A stretch of DNA of 64,000 nt from Amycolatopsis deserti (GTDB taxonomy: Bacteria; Actinomycetota; Actinomycetes; Mycobacteriales; Pseudonocardiaceae). Under the pieces are notes generated by a model. The model had not been told where the DNA came from. It searched no databases and was given only the letters and a program-made list of their open reading frames with translations. Numbering within the stretch: position 1 is the stretch's first letter; each line of letters opens with the position of its first letter. The stretch covers positions 1-64,000 of the forward strand of contig NZ_BNAU01000009.1 of assembly GCF_014653945.1 (NCBI RefSeq), read 5' to 3'. Shown here piece after piece: positions 18,525 through 27,673 of this stretch. The position numbers were made by a program, and so were the translations under genes.

Positions 18525-21500
18525 CTAAGCGGCGGCCTTGTCCAGCGCCCGGATCACCCGCTTCAACGACACCGGATGCGCCGTCCCCAGGGTCTGCGCG
18601 AAGAAGCTCACCCGCAGCTCCTCGATCATCCACCGCACCTCGAGCAGCTCCGGCCCCGGCGCCACGCCGGGCGGGAGCGCCGCGACGGCTGCCTCATACT
18701 CGCCCGTCACCCACTCCACGTCACGCAGCAGCTCGACGTCCTTGGCGCCCATCGACGGCAGCTTCTCCAGCCGCCGCCCGATCCCGCGCAGGTACCGCAC
18801 CAGATGCGGCAACCGGTCGAACCCGGTGCCGGTCACGAAACCCGGGTACACCAGCCGCGACAACTGCTGCCGCATGTCGGCCAGCGACTCCGTCGGACCA
18901 CGAGCGCCCTCCAGCGCGACCTCGGCCTCGTTGGCGGCCTTCAGGATCTTCTCCACCTCGGTGAGCACGTCGAGCACCGTCGGGTTCAGCGCACCGCGCA
19001 CCTTCTCCAGCAGGACCCCGAACCCGGCCTCGTCCCACGCCGGGCCGCCGTTGTCGGTCATCAGCTTGTCCACCGCGCAGTCCACGCAGTCCTCCAGCAG
19101 CGCCGCCACGCTGCCGTGCGGGTTGCGGCTCAGCGCCAGCTTCGCCTGGTTGGTCAGCGCACGGTTGATGAACTTCATCGGCGAAGGCAGGTTGAGCCGC
19201 AACAGTTTCCGCGTGCCCTGCCACATCCGCTGCCGCTGCTGCACCGGCGTGTCCAGCATCCGCACGGCCACCGTGTCGCCCTCGTCGACCAGCGCCGGGT
19301 ACGCCTTGACCTGGTGCCCGCGCCGCTTCCCGGCGAACACGCGCGGCAGCTCCCCGAACGCGGGCGTGGTCAGCCCGGCCCGCTCGATGCTGTCCGCGGC
19401 CGCCGAGATCGTCGCCCGCACCTCGCCGCTCAGCTCCTCCTTCAGCACCGCCAGGTCCTTGCCCTCGGCGAGCTTGCGGCGCTTGTCGTTCACCACCCGG
19501 AACGTCATCCGCAAGTGGTCGGGCACCGCGTCGAGCTGCCACGCGTCCGGCGGCACCGCCACGCCGCGCAACGCCTCCAGCTCGCGGGCCAGCACGTCGA
19601 GCAGCGGGCCGTCGGCGGGACCGACCCGGGACAGGACCGCCGCAGCGGTGTCCGGCGCCGGCACGAAGTTGCGCCGCAGCTGCTTGGGCAGCGACTTGAT
19701 CAACGCGGTCACCAGCTCCTCGCGCAACCCCGGCACCTGCCAGTCGAACCCGTCCGGCGTGACCTGGTTGAGCACCGCGACCGGGATGTGCACGGTGACA
19801 CCGTCGGCGTCGGCGCCCGGCTCGAACTGGTAGGTCAGCGGGAACCGCAGCGAGCCCTGCGTCCAGGTGTCCGGGTAGTCCGATTCGGACACCTGCTCCG
19901 CGGCCTCGTTGAGCAGCATGGCCTTTTCGAAGTTGAGCAGGTCCGGCTGCGTGGCGCGGACCTTCTTCCACCAGCTGTCGAAGTGCCGCGCGGAGACGAC
20001 CTCCTCGCCGACCCGCTGGTCGTAGAACTCGAACAGCGTCTCGTCGTCGACCATGAGGTCGCGGCGGCGGGCCCGGTTCTCCAGGTCCTCGACCTCGTCG
20101 AGCAGCGCCCGGTTCGCCTTGAAGAACTGGTGGTCGGTGTCCCAGTCGCCGTCCACCAGCGCCCGCCGGATGAACAGCTCTCGCGACAGTTCGGGGTCGA
20201 TCCGCCCGTAGTTGACCTTGCGGCCGACGACCAGCGGCACCCCGTACAGCGTCACCCGCTCGGACGCCATCACCGCGCCCCGCTTGCGCTCCCAGTGCGG
20301 CTCGGAGTACGTGCGCTTGACGACGTGCCCGGCCAGCGGCTCGATCCACTCCGGCTCGATGCGCGCGTTGACCCGGCCCCACAGCTTCGAGGTCTCGACC
20401 AGCTCCGCCGACATCACCCAGCGCGGCTGCTTCTTGAACAGCGCCGAGCCGGGGAAGATCGCGAACCGCGTGCCGCGGGCGCCGAGGTAGTCACCCTTCT
20501 CCGGGTCCTTGAGCCCGATGTGCGACAGCAGCCCGGCGATCAGCGCGGTGTGCACGCGCTGCGGGTCGGCCGGCTCGGAGTTGAGCGTGACGCCCAGCGG
20601 TTTGGCGAGCTGCCGCAGCTGGCTGTAGATGTCCTGCCACTCCCGCACGCGCAGGTAGTTCAGGTACTCCGCCTTGCAGCGCTTGCGGAACTGGCTGTTG
20701 GACAGCGTCTTCTGCAGCTCCCGCAGGTACTCCCACAGGTTGAGGTAGGCCAGGAAGTCCGAGGACTTGTCGGCGAACCTGGCGTGCTGCTGGGCCGCGG
20801 CGTCCTGCTTGTCCGCGGGACGTTCGCGCGGGTCCTGGATGGACAGCGCGGCGGCGATGATCATCACCTCGCGCACGCACCCGGTGCGCGCGCCCTCCAG
20901 CACCATCCGGCCCAGCCGCGGGTCGACCGGCAGTTGCGCGAGCTGACGGCCGATCTCGGTGAGCCGCCGCTCCTTGGCGGACTCCTCCAGCGCGCCGAGT
21001 TCCTGCAGCAGCTGGACTCCGGCGGTGACCTGGCGGCGGTCCGGCGGGTCGACGAACGGGAACGCGGCCAGGTCGCCGAGGCCGAGCGAGGTCATCTGCA
21101 GGATGACCGACGCGAGGTTGGTGCGCAGGATCTCCGGGTCGGTGAACTCGGGCCGGGACAGGAAATCCTCTTCGCTGTAGAGCCGGATGCAGATACCGTC
21201 GGAGGTGCGGCCGCAGCGGCCCTTGCGCTGATTGGCCGAGGCCTGCGACACCGGTTCGATCGGCAGGCGCTGCACCTTCGTGCGGTGGCTGTAGCGGGAG
21301 ATGCGCGCGGTGCCCGGGTCGATGACGTACTTGATGCCCGGGACGGTCAGCGACGTCTCGGCGACGTTGGTGGCGAGCACGATCCGGCGGCCGGTGTGGC
21401 GGCTGAACACGCGGTGCTGGTCGGCCGCGGACAGCCGTGCGTAGAGCGGGAGCACCTCGGTGTTGCGGAGGTCCATCCGGTTCAGCGCGTCGGCGGTGTC

Positions 21501-22397
21501 GCGGATCTCCCGCTCGCCGGAGAGGAACACGAGGATGTCGCCCGGGCCCTCGGCGCACAGCTCCTCGACCGCGTCGGCGATGGCGGTGACCTGGTCGCGG
21601 TCCTCCGACGCCGGGTCGTCCGGGTCGACGATCGGGCGGTAGCGGACCTCGACCGGGTAGGTACGGCCGGACACCTCGACGATCGGCGCGTCGCCGAAGT
21701 GCTTGGAGAAGCGCTCCGGGTCGATGGTCGCGGAGGTGATGATCACCTTGAGGTCGGGCCGCTTCGGCAGGAGCTGCTTGAGGTAGCCGAGGATGAAGTC
21801 GATGTTGAGGCTGCGCTCGTGGGCCTCGTCGATGATGAGCGTGTCGTAGCGGCGCAACATCCGGTCGCTCTGGATTTCGGCGAGCAGGATGCCGTCGGTC
21901 ATCAGCTTGACCATGGTGTCGTCGCCCGAGGAGTCGGTGAAGCGCACCTTGTAGCCGACCGTGCTGCCCAGCTCGGTCTTCAGCTCCTCGGCGATGCGCT
22001 CGGCGACGGTGCGGGCGGCCAGCCGGCGGGGCTGGGTGTGCCCGATCTGGCCGCGCACGCCCAGGCCGAGTTCGAGGCAGATCTTCGGCAGCTGGGTGGT
22101 CTTGCCCGAGCCGGTCTCGCCGGCGACGATCACGACCTGGTTGTCGCGGATCGCGGCGGCGATGTCGTCCTTGCGCTGGCTGACCGGCAGCTCGTCGGGG
22201 TAGCGGATCTCCGGCGCGCGGCGGCGCCGCACCCGGGCCTCGGCGGCCTCGATGTCGGCGGCGATCTCCCGCGCGACGCGGTCCTTGTCACGGGCCCGGC
22301 GGGCACCGTCGAGCCGGCGGCGCAACCGGTGCTCGTCGCGCAGCATCAGGCCGGGCAGCCGGGCCCGGAGGTCTTCGAGGGGGGATCGCGTAGACAT
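18525..22397 (-). CDS. hrpA: ATP-dependent RNA helicase HrpA (DEAH box)
   Basis: 1290 residues, full length for HrpA. Walker A GETGSGKT is at 93-100, the DEAH motif follows in LIIDEAHERSLN, SAT in ITSATIDPERFSKHF, and the family motif QRKGRCGRTSDGICIRLYS (motif VI) is intact. The long C-terminal HA2/OB-fold region and DUF3418 domain are present to the end. HrpA unwinds structured RNA and rescues stalled ribosomes. ATG 22397 has GGAGG four bases upstream. Divergent from the phosphotransferase gene at 22442 with only 44 bp between starts. Confidence 0.96.
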   Translation of the reverse strand: MSTRSPLEDLRARLPGLMLRDEHRLRRRLDGARRARDKDRVAREIAADIEAAEARVRRRRAPEIRYPDELPVSQRKDDIAAAIRDNQVVIVAGETGSGKTTQLPKICLELGLGVRGQIGHTQPRRLAARTVAERIAEELKTELGSTVGYKVRFTDSSGDDTMVKLMTDGILLAEIQSDRMLRRYDTLIIDEAHERSLNIDFILGYLKQLLPKRPDLKVIITSATIDPERFSKHFGDAPIVEVSGRTYPVEVRYRPIVDPDDPASEDRDQVTAIADAVEELCAEGPGDILVFLSGEREIRDTADALNRMDLRNTEVLPLYARLSAADQHRVFSRHTGRRIVLATNVAETSLTVPGIKYVIDPGTARISRYSHRTKVQRLPIEPVSQASANQRKGRCGRTSDGICIRLYSEEDFLSRPEFTDPEILRTNLASVILQMTSLGLGDLAAFPFVDPPDRRQVTAGVQLLQELGALEESAKERRLTEIGRQLAQLPVDPRLGRMVLEGARTGCVREVMIIAAALSIQDPRERPADKQDAAAQQHARFADKSSDFLAYLNLWEYLRELQKTLSNSQFRKRCKAEYLNYLRVREWQDIYSQLRQLAKPLGVTLNSEPADPQRVHTALIAGLLSHIGLKDPEKGDYLGARGTRFAIFPGSALFKKQPRWVMSAELVETSKLWGRVNARIEPEWIEPLAGHVVKRTYSEPHWERKRGAVMASERVTLYGVPLVVGRKVNYGRIDPELSRELFIRRALVDGDWDTDHQFFKANRALLDEVEDLENRARRRDLMVDDETLFEFYDQRVGEEVVSARHFDSWWKKVRATQPDLLNFEKAMLLNEAAEQVSESDYPDTWTQGSLRFPLTYQFEPGADADGVTVHIPVAVLNQVTPDGFDWQVPGLREELVTALIKSLPKQLRRNFVPAPDTAAAVLSRVGPADGPLLDVLARELEALRGVAVPPDAWQLDAVPDHLRMTFRVVNDKRRKLAEGKDLAVLKEELSGEVRATISAAADSIERAGLTTPAFGELPRVFAGKRRGHQVKAYPALVDEGDTVAVRMLDTPVQQRQRMWQGTRKLLRLNLPSPMKFINRALTNQAKLALSRNPHGSVAALLEDCVDCAVDKLMTDNGGPAWDEAGFGVLLEKVRGALNPTVLDVLTEVEKILKAANEAEVALEGARGPTESLADMRQQLSRLVYPGFVTGTGFDRLPHLVRYLRGIGRRLEKLPSMGAKDVELLRDVEWVTGEYEAAVAALPPGVAPGPELLEVRWMIEELRVSFFAQTLGTAHPVSLKRVIRALDKAAA

Positions 22398-22441
22398 ACG
22401 GCCTCCAGGATAGCTCCGCGCGATCCGGCTAGCCTGCGAAT

Positions 22442-23248
22442 ATGCCCGCACCACACCTGGAGTGGCTCCGCGAGCTGGGCCTGGACGGGCTGCGCCGTCG
22501 CCCGCTGTCCGGCGGGTACCGGGGAACCGTGTGGTCGCTGGAGGACCGGTACGTGCTCAAGACGGGCGGACGGCCCGGGGTCGAGGCCGCGCTGGCCCGG
22601 CTGGTGCCCGGGATCGCGCCCGAGGTGATCGCCGTCACGCAAGACGCGGCGGTGACCGCGTTCGTGCCTGGCACCAGCGTCGAGGTGCTGCTGGCGGAGC
22701 TTCCCGACGCCCGGGCCCGCGAGCTGGGTCTCGCGGCCGGGCACGCGCTCGCGCGGATCGGCGCGGTGCGGTTCCCGGCGCCGGGCTGGTTCCTCGACGG
22801 GGAGCTGCGGCTGGGCCCGATGCCGGGCGACCTCACCGGGTTCGTGCGCGACTGCCTGTCCCGGCGGCACCCCGGCTGGCCGCTAACCGCGGCCGACGAG
22901 CGCGGGCTCCTCGACCGGGCCGGGGCGTGGGCGCCGCTGGTGCCCGCCGGGGAGGCGCGCCTGGTGCACTCCGACTTCAACCCGAAGAACCTGATCGCCG
23001 CCCGCACCGGCGACGGCTGGCGGGTCACCGTGCTGGACTGGGAATTCGCGCACAGCGGCAGCCCGCTCACCGACCTCGGCAACGTCCTGCGGTTCGGCGA
23101 CACCCCGTTCACCGAAGGGGTACTCGACGGCTACGGCCCGCGGCCCGCGGGCTGGCGGGACGCCGCGCGGGCGCTGGATCTGTTCGCGCTGGCGGACTTG
23201 CTGCCCGCCCGCCCCAGGAGCCGCTGGCGTCGCGGCTGCTCGCCGTGA
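22442..23248 (+). CDS. APH-family phosphotransferase, probable C-terminal frameshift
   Basis: 268 residues with the aminoglycoside/choline kinase fold. The Brenner-type catalytic loop HSDFNPKNLI (Asp is the base) is followed by the metal-binding VLDWEFAHSGSPLTDLGN. The N-lobe has LSGGYRGTVW and VLKTGG. Such kinases phosphorylate small molecules; resistance cannot be assumed. The last 15 residues (ARPRSRWRRGCSP) are unlike the family, whereas the +1 frame reads ARPPQEPLASRLLAVIR, a typical end. A single-base slip in the GCCCGCCCGCCCC run at 23203-23215 would explain this. Whether it is real or a sequencing error cannot be judged here. Confidence 0.8.
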   Translation: MPAPHLEWLRELGLDGLRRRPLSGGYRGTVWSLEDRYVLKTGGRPGVEAALARLVPGIAPEVIAVTQDAAVTAFVPGTSVEVLLAELPDARARELGLAAGHALARIGAVRFPAPGWFLDGELRLGPMPGDLTGFVRDCLSRRHPGWPLTAADERGLLDRAGAWAPLVPAGEARLVHSDFNPKNLIAARTGDGWRVTVLDWEFAHSGSPLTDLGNVLRFGDTPFTEGVLDGYGPRPAGWRDAARALDLFALADLLPARPRSRWRRGCSP

Positions 23249-24412
23249 TCAGGACCGTTGCAGCGACTCCGGGCCCAGCTCGGCGATCGAGTGGTGACCG
23301 GTCAGCGCCAGGCTGATGTCGAGGTCCGCGAGCAGGCTGCGCAGCACGTGCCGCACGCCGTCCTCGCCCGCGTGGCCCAGCCCGTACACCCAGGGCCGTC
23401 CGACGAGCACCGCCTTCGCGCCCAGGGCCAGCGCCTTGAGGATGTCCGCGCCGGTCCGCACGCCGGAGTCGAACAGCACCTCGATGCGGTCGCCGACCGC
23501 GGTCACGATCGGCGGCAGCGCCTCCAGTGACCCGATGGCGCCGTCGACCTGCCGTCCGCCGTGGTTGGACACCACGAGGCCGTCCATCCCGGCGTCCACC
23601 GCGCGCCGCGCGTCGTCGACGTGCTGGATGCCCTTCAGCACGATCGGGCCGTCCCAGTGCTCGCGCAGGAACGGCAACTGGTCCCAGCTGTGGTCGGTGC
23701 CGGTGAACAACGACACCCACCGCAGGATCGCCGAGGGCATGTCGTCCTCGGGCGCCTTGTCCAGCAGCGCGCGGAAGGCCGGGTCGGACAGTGGCGTGGC
23801 CAGGCCCTCGCCCCGCAGGAACGGCAGGTAGGCGGAGTCGAGGTCGCGCGGGCGCCAGGCCAGTGTCCAGGTGTCGAGCGTGACGACGAGCGTGGTGTAG
23901 CCGGCCTTCTTCGCGCGGGTCAGGATGCTCGCGGTGACGTCCGAGTCGGCGGGCCAGTACAGCTGGAACCAGCGCGGGCCGTCGCCGGAGGCCTCGGCGA
24001 CCTCCTCGATCGTGCGGGAGGCGGCGGTGGACAGGATCATCGGCAGGCCCAGCGCCGCCGCGGCCCGGGCGGTGGCCAGCTCGGCGTCCGGGTGCACGAT
24101 CGACTGGACCCCGACCGGCGCGAGCAGCACCGGCGCGGGCAGCTCGGACCCGAGCACGGTGGCCGACGTGGTGCGGGCGGTCGCGTCGGTGAGCATGCGC
24201 GGCACGAGCTTCCACTTGTCGAACGCCGCGCGGTTGGCGTCCATCGTGGCGCCGGAGCCCGCGCCGCCGGCGACGTAGCCGTAGGCCTCCGGGGACAGCA
24301 CCGCGCGGGCCGACTCCGCCAGGCGCGTGGGATCGGTGGTGAACGGCGGCTTCGTCCCGCCGAGTCCGTGCAGGTAGATCTCGTTCTGGTAGCCACCGAA
24401 CCGCTCGCCCAC
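23249..24412 (-). CDS. Lactate 2-monooxygenase-like FMN alpha-hydroxy-acid oxidase
   Basis: 387 residues, TIM-barrel FMN enzyme. Signature SNHGGRQVDGA carries the catalytic His and Arg. LAPVGVQSIVHPDAE, LSTAASRTIEEVA and the FMN-phosphate loop DSGVRTGADILKALALGAKAVLVGRPWVYGL are all intact. Length and the segment GSGATMDANRAAFDKWKLVPRML fit the lactate 2-monooxygenase branch, which turns L-lactate into acetate and CO2. GTG 24412 follows GAGGAGG by 5 bases. The gene ends where the phosphotransferase frame ends, so the frame-shifted version of that gene would overlap it by some 65 bp. Confidence 0.88.
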   Translation of the reverse strand: MGERFGGYQNEIYLHGLGGTKPPFTTDPTRLAESARAVLSPEAYGYVAGGAGSGATMDANRAAFDKWKLVPRMLTDATARTTSATVLGSELPAPVLLAPVGVQSIVHPDAELATARAAAALGLPMILSTAASRTIEEVAEASGDGPRWFQLYWPADSDVTASILTRAKKAGYTTLVVTLDTWTLAWRPRDLDSAYLPFLRGEGLATPLSDPAFRALLDKAPEDDMPSAILRWVSLFTGTDHSWDQLPFLREHWDGPIVLKGIQHVDDARRAVDAGMDGLVVSNHGGRQVDGAIGSLEALPPIVTAVGDRIEVLFDSGVRTGADILKALALGAKAVLVGRPWVYGLGHAGEDGVRHVLRSLLADLDISLALTGHHSIAELGPESLQRS

Positions 24413-24482
24413 GCGAACCTCCTCGTCGACACGCCGGAGACCGCAGCGTACCGCCGGTACTTGATCACCTAACCTCACCGGC

Positions 24483-25121
24483 GTGAAGGCTCGGGTGTGG
24501 GTGCCGTTCCTGGTCGTGGTGGCGGTGGCGGTTCTGGTGGTGGTGTGGCGGCCCGGTCCGGTGCCGCCGTCGAAGGCGAATCCGGGCACCGATCCCGGGG
24601 TGGCGCGGCAGCAGCTCGCCGAGCTGCAGGTCAAGCCGCGCGGCACGCTCAACGGCTACTCCCGCGAGAAGTACCCGCACTGGGACACCATCGAGGGCAC
24701 CTGCAACACCCGCGAGGAGGTGCTCAAGCGCTCCGGCACGAACGTGGTGGTGGGCAAGGACTGTTCGCCCACGTCGGGCACCTGGGTCAGCCCCTACGAC
24801 GGCGCGACCTGGACCAAAGCGTCCGATGTGGACATCGACCACATGGTGCCGCTCGCGCAGAGCTGGGTCAGCGGGGCGTCGGCGTGGACGCAGGCCCAGC
24901 GCGAGGCGTTCGCCAACGACCTGGTCCGCCCGCAGCTGTGGGCGGTCACCGACAACGTCAACCAGGCCAAGAGCGACAAGGCGCCGGACGAGTGGAAACC
25001 GCCGCTGGAGTCGTTCTGGTGCACCTACGCCACGGACTGGATCGAGGTCAAGCACTACTACCAGCTGTCCGTCACGACCGCGGAGCAGGCGGCGCTGAGC
25101 GACATGCTGAACCGCTGTTGA
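24483..25121 (+). CDS. Secreted HNH (DUF1524/GmrSD-type) nuclease
   Basis: 212 residues. A single N-terminal membrane or signal segment (VWVPFLVVVAVAVLVVVW, 5-22) precedes an exported domain. The active site is the DUF1524-type DVDIDHMVPLAQSW (Asp119-His120), followed by NLVRPQLWAVTDNVNQAKSDKAP-like residues, with Asn and Lys of the His-Asn-His finger. Cysteines 74, 94, 195 and 212 may form disulfides. This type is common as an extracellular nuclease in actinomycetes. GTG 24483 lies 70 bases from the divergent oxidase start. No immunity gene is apparent. Confidence 0.85.
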   Translation: MKARVWVPFLVVVAVAVLVVVWRPGPVPPSKANPGTDPGVARQQLAELQVKPRGTLNGYSREKYPHWDTIEGTCNTREEVLKRSGTNVVVGKDCSPTSGTWVSPYDGATWTKASDVDIDHMVPLAQSWVSGASAWTQAQREAFANDLVRPQLWAVTDNVNQAKSDKAPDEWKPPLESFWCTYATDWIEVKHYYQLSVTTAEQAALSDMLNRC

Positions 25122-25155
25122 CCTTCGACCCGCTCGAAGCCGCAGAATCTCCCGC

Positions 25156-26130
25156 ATGCTGACCATCAGCGCGTTCGCGCGGCGGGCCGGGCTCACGCCG
25201 AGCGCGCTGCGCTTCTACGACGACTGCGGTGTGCTCACCCCGGCCCGCGTGGACGAGGTCACCGGCTACCGCTACTACCGCGAGGACCAGGTCGAGCGGG
25301 CCGTCCGGCTGCGCGAACTGCGCGCCGCGGGCCTGCCGCTCGCGCAGGTCACGACGGTGCTCGACGGGCCGCCCGCGCAGGCGCGTGCGGTGCTGGAGGC
25401 GCACCGGCGGCGGCTGCGGGAGGACTTCCGGGCCGCGTCCGAGGCGGTCGGCCGCCTGCTGCCGGGCCCCGCCCGGCTCGCCGGCCTCGACCTGGCGAGC
25501 GCGATCCGGCAGGTCGCGCCCGCCGCGGGCGCGCCGCTGGACTTCGTGCTGATCGAGGCCGACGGCGACGAGGTCCACGTCGTCGCCACCGACCGCTACC
25601 GGCTCGCGATGCGGGTCCTGCGTCCGGTGCACGGCGGCACCGGCCGGTTCGTGGTGCCCGCGCGGGAGCTGGCCGCGCTCGGTCCGTGGTTCGCGCGACA
25701 GGACGAGGTGACCCTCGACGACACGACGCTGCCGCTGGTGGACGAGACCTTCCCGGACTACCGCGCCGTGCTCGACGCGCTGCCGGTCCCGGAGCAACGG
25801 GTCGTCGTCGACCGCGTCGCGCTCCGGGACGCGCTGCCCGCCACCGGCCCGGCCGAGCTGGTCCTCGGACCGGACCGGCTGACCGTCGGCGGCACGACGG
25901 TGCCCGCCATCACCGGCGACGACCTGCGCATCGGCTTCGACCCGGCCGTGCTCGGCGCCGCGCTGGAAGCGGGCGTCGGGCCCGACGTGCTGCTGGAGTT
26001 CGCCGGGCCGCTGCGGGTCACCCGTGTCCGGTCGGCCGATCAGGGATCGTTCACGACACTGGTGATGCCGGTCGCGCTCGGACCAGCCGTGCCAGGCTCG
26101 CCGACCGCAGCACCGCGAGCGGACCGATGA
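25156..26130 (+). CDS. MerR-type regulator fused to beta sliding-clamp domains II and III
   Basis: 324 residues. Residues 1-70 are a MerR DNA-binding domain (ISAFARRAGLTPSALRFYDD, then VTGYRYYREDQVERAVRLRELR) followed by a dimerising helix to about 105. From about 110 the sequence follows DnaN: ATDRYRLA at 144-151, FVVPARELAAL at 165-175 and FPDYRAVL at 199-206 belong to clamp domain II. VDRVALRDAL at 218, LRIGFDPAVLGAAL at 257-270 and VMPV at 303-306 belong to domain III. Clamp domain I is absent and seems replaced by the MerR part. Its 3' end overlaps the convergent antiporter gene by 80 bp. Function unknown: a clamp-shaped regulator or a sensor binding clamp partners are possible. Confidence 0.85.
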   Translation: MLTISAFARRAGLTPSALRFYDDCGVLTPARVDEVTGYRYYREDQVERAVRLRELRAAGLPLAQVTTVLDGPPAQARAVLEAHRRRLREDFRAASEAVGRLLPGPARLAGLDLASAIRQVAPAAGAPLDFVLIEADGDEVHVVATDRYRLAMRVLRPVHGGTGRFVVPARELAALGPWFARQDEVTLDDTTLPLVDETFPDYRAVLDALPVPEQRVVVDRVALRDALPATGPAELVLGPDRLTVGGTTVPAITGDDLRIGFDPAVLGAALEAGVGPDVLLEFAGPLRVTRVRSADQGSFTTLVMPVALGPAVPGSPTAAPRADR

Positions 26131-27232
26131 TCGCGAGCAGCAGCACGTAGCCCGCCACGAACGGCGCGACCCGCGAGTCCAGCCCGGCCGCCGCCGCGAG
26201 CGTGGCCAGGACCAGCGAGAACTCGCCGCGGGTGAGCACGGTGAGGCCGATGTTCAGCCCGGCCTGGCCGTCGAACGAGTGCAGCTTCGCCGCGATCGCG
26301 CCCGCGGCGAGGTTCAGCACGAGCGTCAGCGCCACGGCGATCAGCACCGGCACCACGACCGTGCCGACCGCGGCGGGGTCGATGCTGAGCCCGAAGATGA
26401 AGAAGAACAACGCGCCGAACGCGTCTCGCAGCGGCAGCACCAGCTTGTGGATGCGGGGCGCGACCTTCGAACCGCCGAGCATCATGCCGACCATGAACGC
26501 GCCGATCGCGTCGGAGACCCCCAGTTCCTCGGCGACCGCGGCGCCCAGCACGGCGACGCCGACGAAGCACACGGTCAGCAGCTCGTCGTCGGCCGAGCCG
26601 AACAGCTTCGACACCAGCCGGCCGCCCCAGCGGGCCAGCGCGGCCAGCGCCAGCAGGAAGCCGAGGGCCTTGCCGAAGTCGGCGAGCGCGGGCCAGAACG
26701 AGTCGGCGCCGGACAGCACCGGCTGCAGCAGCGCCAGGTACAGCGCGAGGAACAGGTCCTCGATCACGATGATGCCCATGATCAGGCGCGATTCCGGGGT
26801 GCGCGTGCGGCCGGTTTCGACGAGAAGCTTGGTCACGATCGCCGACGACGAGATCCCGATCGCCCCCGCGATCACCAGCGCTTCGCTGGAGCCCCAGCCG
26901 AGCAGGAACCCGAACGCGAGCCCGCCGCCGATGTTGAGCGCGAGGTAGACCAGGCCGGACACGGCGAGTTTGCGGCCGCCCTTGGCGAGGTCGTCGAGGG
27001 AGAACTCCAGGCCGAGGTAGAACAGCAGGAACACCAGGCCGAGCCCGGCGAGCACGCTCAGCTCGCCGGGGTCGTGCACCAGCGACAGGCCGGGGGTGTT
27101 GGGGCCGAAGATGAAGCCGGCCAGCATGAACAGGGGGATCGTGGGCAGCCCGATGCGGGCGCCGGCTCTGGCCAGCACGCCGGCGGCGAGGAAGGCGCCG
27201 CCGACGGCGAGCAGGGCGTGTCCGGTGTGCAT
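26051..27232 (-). CDS. CPA2-type cation:proton antiporter
   Basis: 393 residues, about 12 membrane segments with the Na+/H+ exchanger fold (KefB/GerN-like). Family features are GLVFLLFYLGLEFSLDDLAKGG, AGAIGISSSAIVTKLL and GAFMVGMMLGGS, with the paired acidic region EELGVSDAIGAF. There is no C-terminal TrkA-N domain. It exchanges K+ or Na+ for protons at the cell membrane. ATG 27232 has GGAGGG upstream. A small secreted-protein gene lies 72 bp upstream on the same strand and may share its transcript. The last 80 bp overlap the MerR-clamp gene on the other strand. Confidence 0.92.
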   Translation of the reverse strand: MHTGHALLAVGGAFLAAGVLARAGARIGLPTIPLFMLAGFIFGPNTPGLSLVHDPGELSVLAGLGLVFLLFYLGLEFSLDDLAKGGRKLAVSGLVYLALNIGGGLAFGFLLGWGSSEALVIAGAIGISSSAIVTKLLVETGRTRTPESRLIMGIIVIEDLFLALYLALLQPVLSGADSFWPALADFGKALGFLLALAALARWGGRLVSKLFGSADDELLTVCFVGVAVLGAAVAEELGVSDAIGAFMVGMMLGGSKVAPRIHKLVLPLRDAFGALFFFIFGLSIDPAAVGTVVVPVLIAVALTLVLNLAAGAIAAKLHSFDGQAGLNIGLTVLTRGEFSLVLATLAAAAGLDSRVAPFVAGYVLLLAIIGPLAVLRSASLARLVRARPASPVS

Positions 27233-27303
27233 GTCGTGAAGTCCCTCCAGGGCAGGGCGAGCGCACCGCGGTGGGACGCGGTGTGCGGAAACGGTCCGGG
27301 GCG

Positions 27304-27624
27304 TTACCTGGAGGGCGGCGCGCGGGCGCCGAGAGCGGTGCCCGGATGGTGGGTGAGCGGCGCGACGGCCAGCGCTGGCGGGTCTTCCGCGTGCGCGTCC
27401 GGTGGTCGCGTGACGGCGATCGGCGGAAGGTCCGCGACCGGCAGCGGAGCGGCGGTGACGTGCGGCAACGGCTCGGCCGCGAGGGCGGCGATGCCGTCCG
27501 GCACGGGCGGGTGCGGGTGGTTCTCCGGCGTCGTCGGCGTGACGAGGCTGAGCAGCAACAGCGCCAGGACGAGCAGGGCGCGGACGGACCGGTGCCGGGA
27601 GCTCGCACCCAGCTTCCGCCGCAC
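27304..27624 (-). CDS. Small proline-rich secreted protein, hypothetical
   Basis: 106 residues. A basic start (MRRKLGASSRHRS) and hydrophobic core (RALLVLALLLLSLVT, 15-29) form a signal peptide or anchor; the rest is an Ala/Pro/His-rich disordered chain without cysteines. GTG 27624 has GAGGAG seven bases upstream, the main support for a real gene. Not recognised as a family. It precedes the antiporter gene and could be co-expressed. Confidence 0.55.
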   Translation of the reverse strand: MRRKLGASSRHRSVRALLVLALLLLSLVTPTTPENHPHPPVPDGIAALAAEPLPHVTAAPLPVADLPPIAVTRPPDAHAEDPPALAVAPLTHHPGTALGARAPPSR

Positions 27625-27673
27625 AACACTCCTCTCGACCTCGGTCCGGTATGTCCAGAATACCAGACAGTAG

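Noticed and set aside
18372-22628. 1418-codon plus-strand frame opposite hrpA
   Set aside because: Antisense shadow of a well-conserved helicase; composition rich in Arg, His, Gln and Val only.
22442-23248. Aminoglycoside-resistance determinant
   Set aside because: The APH fold is shared by many metabolic kinases and nothing in the context points to resistance.
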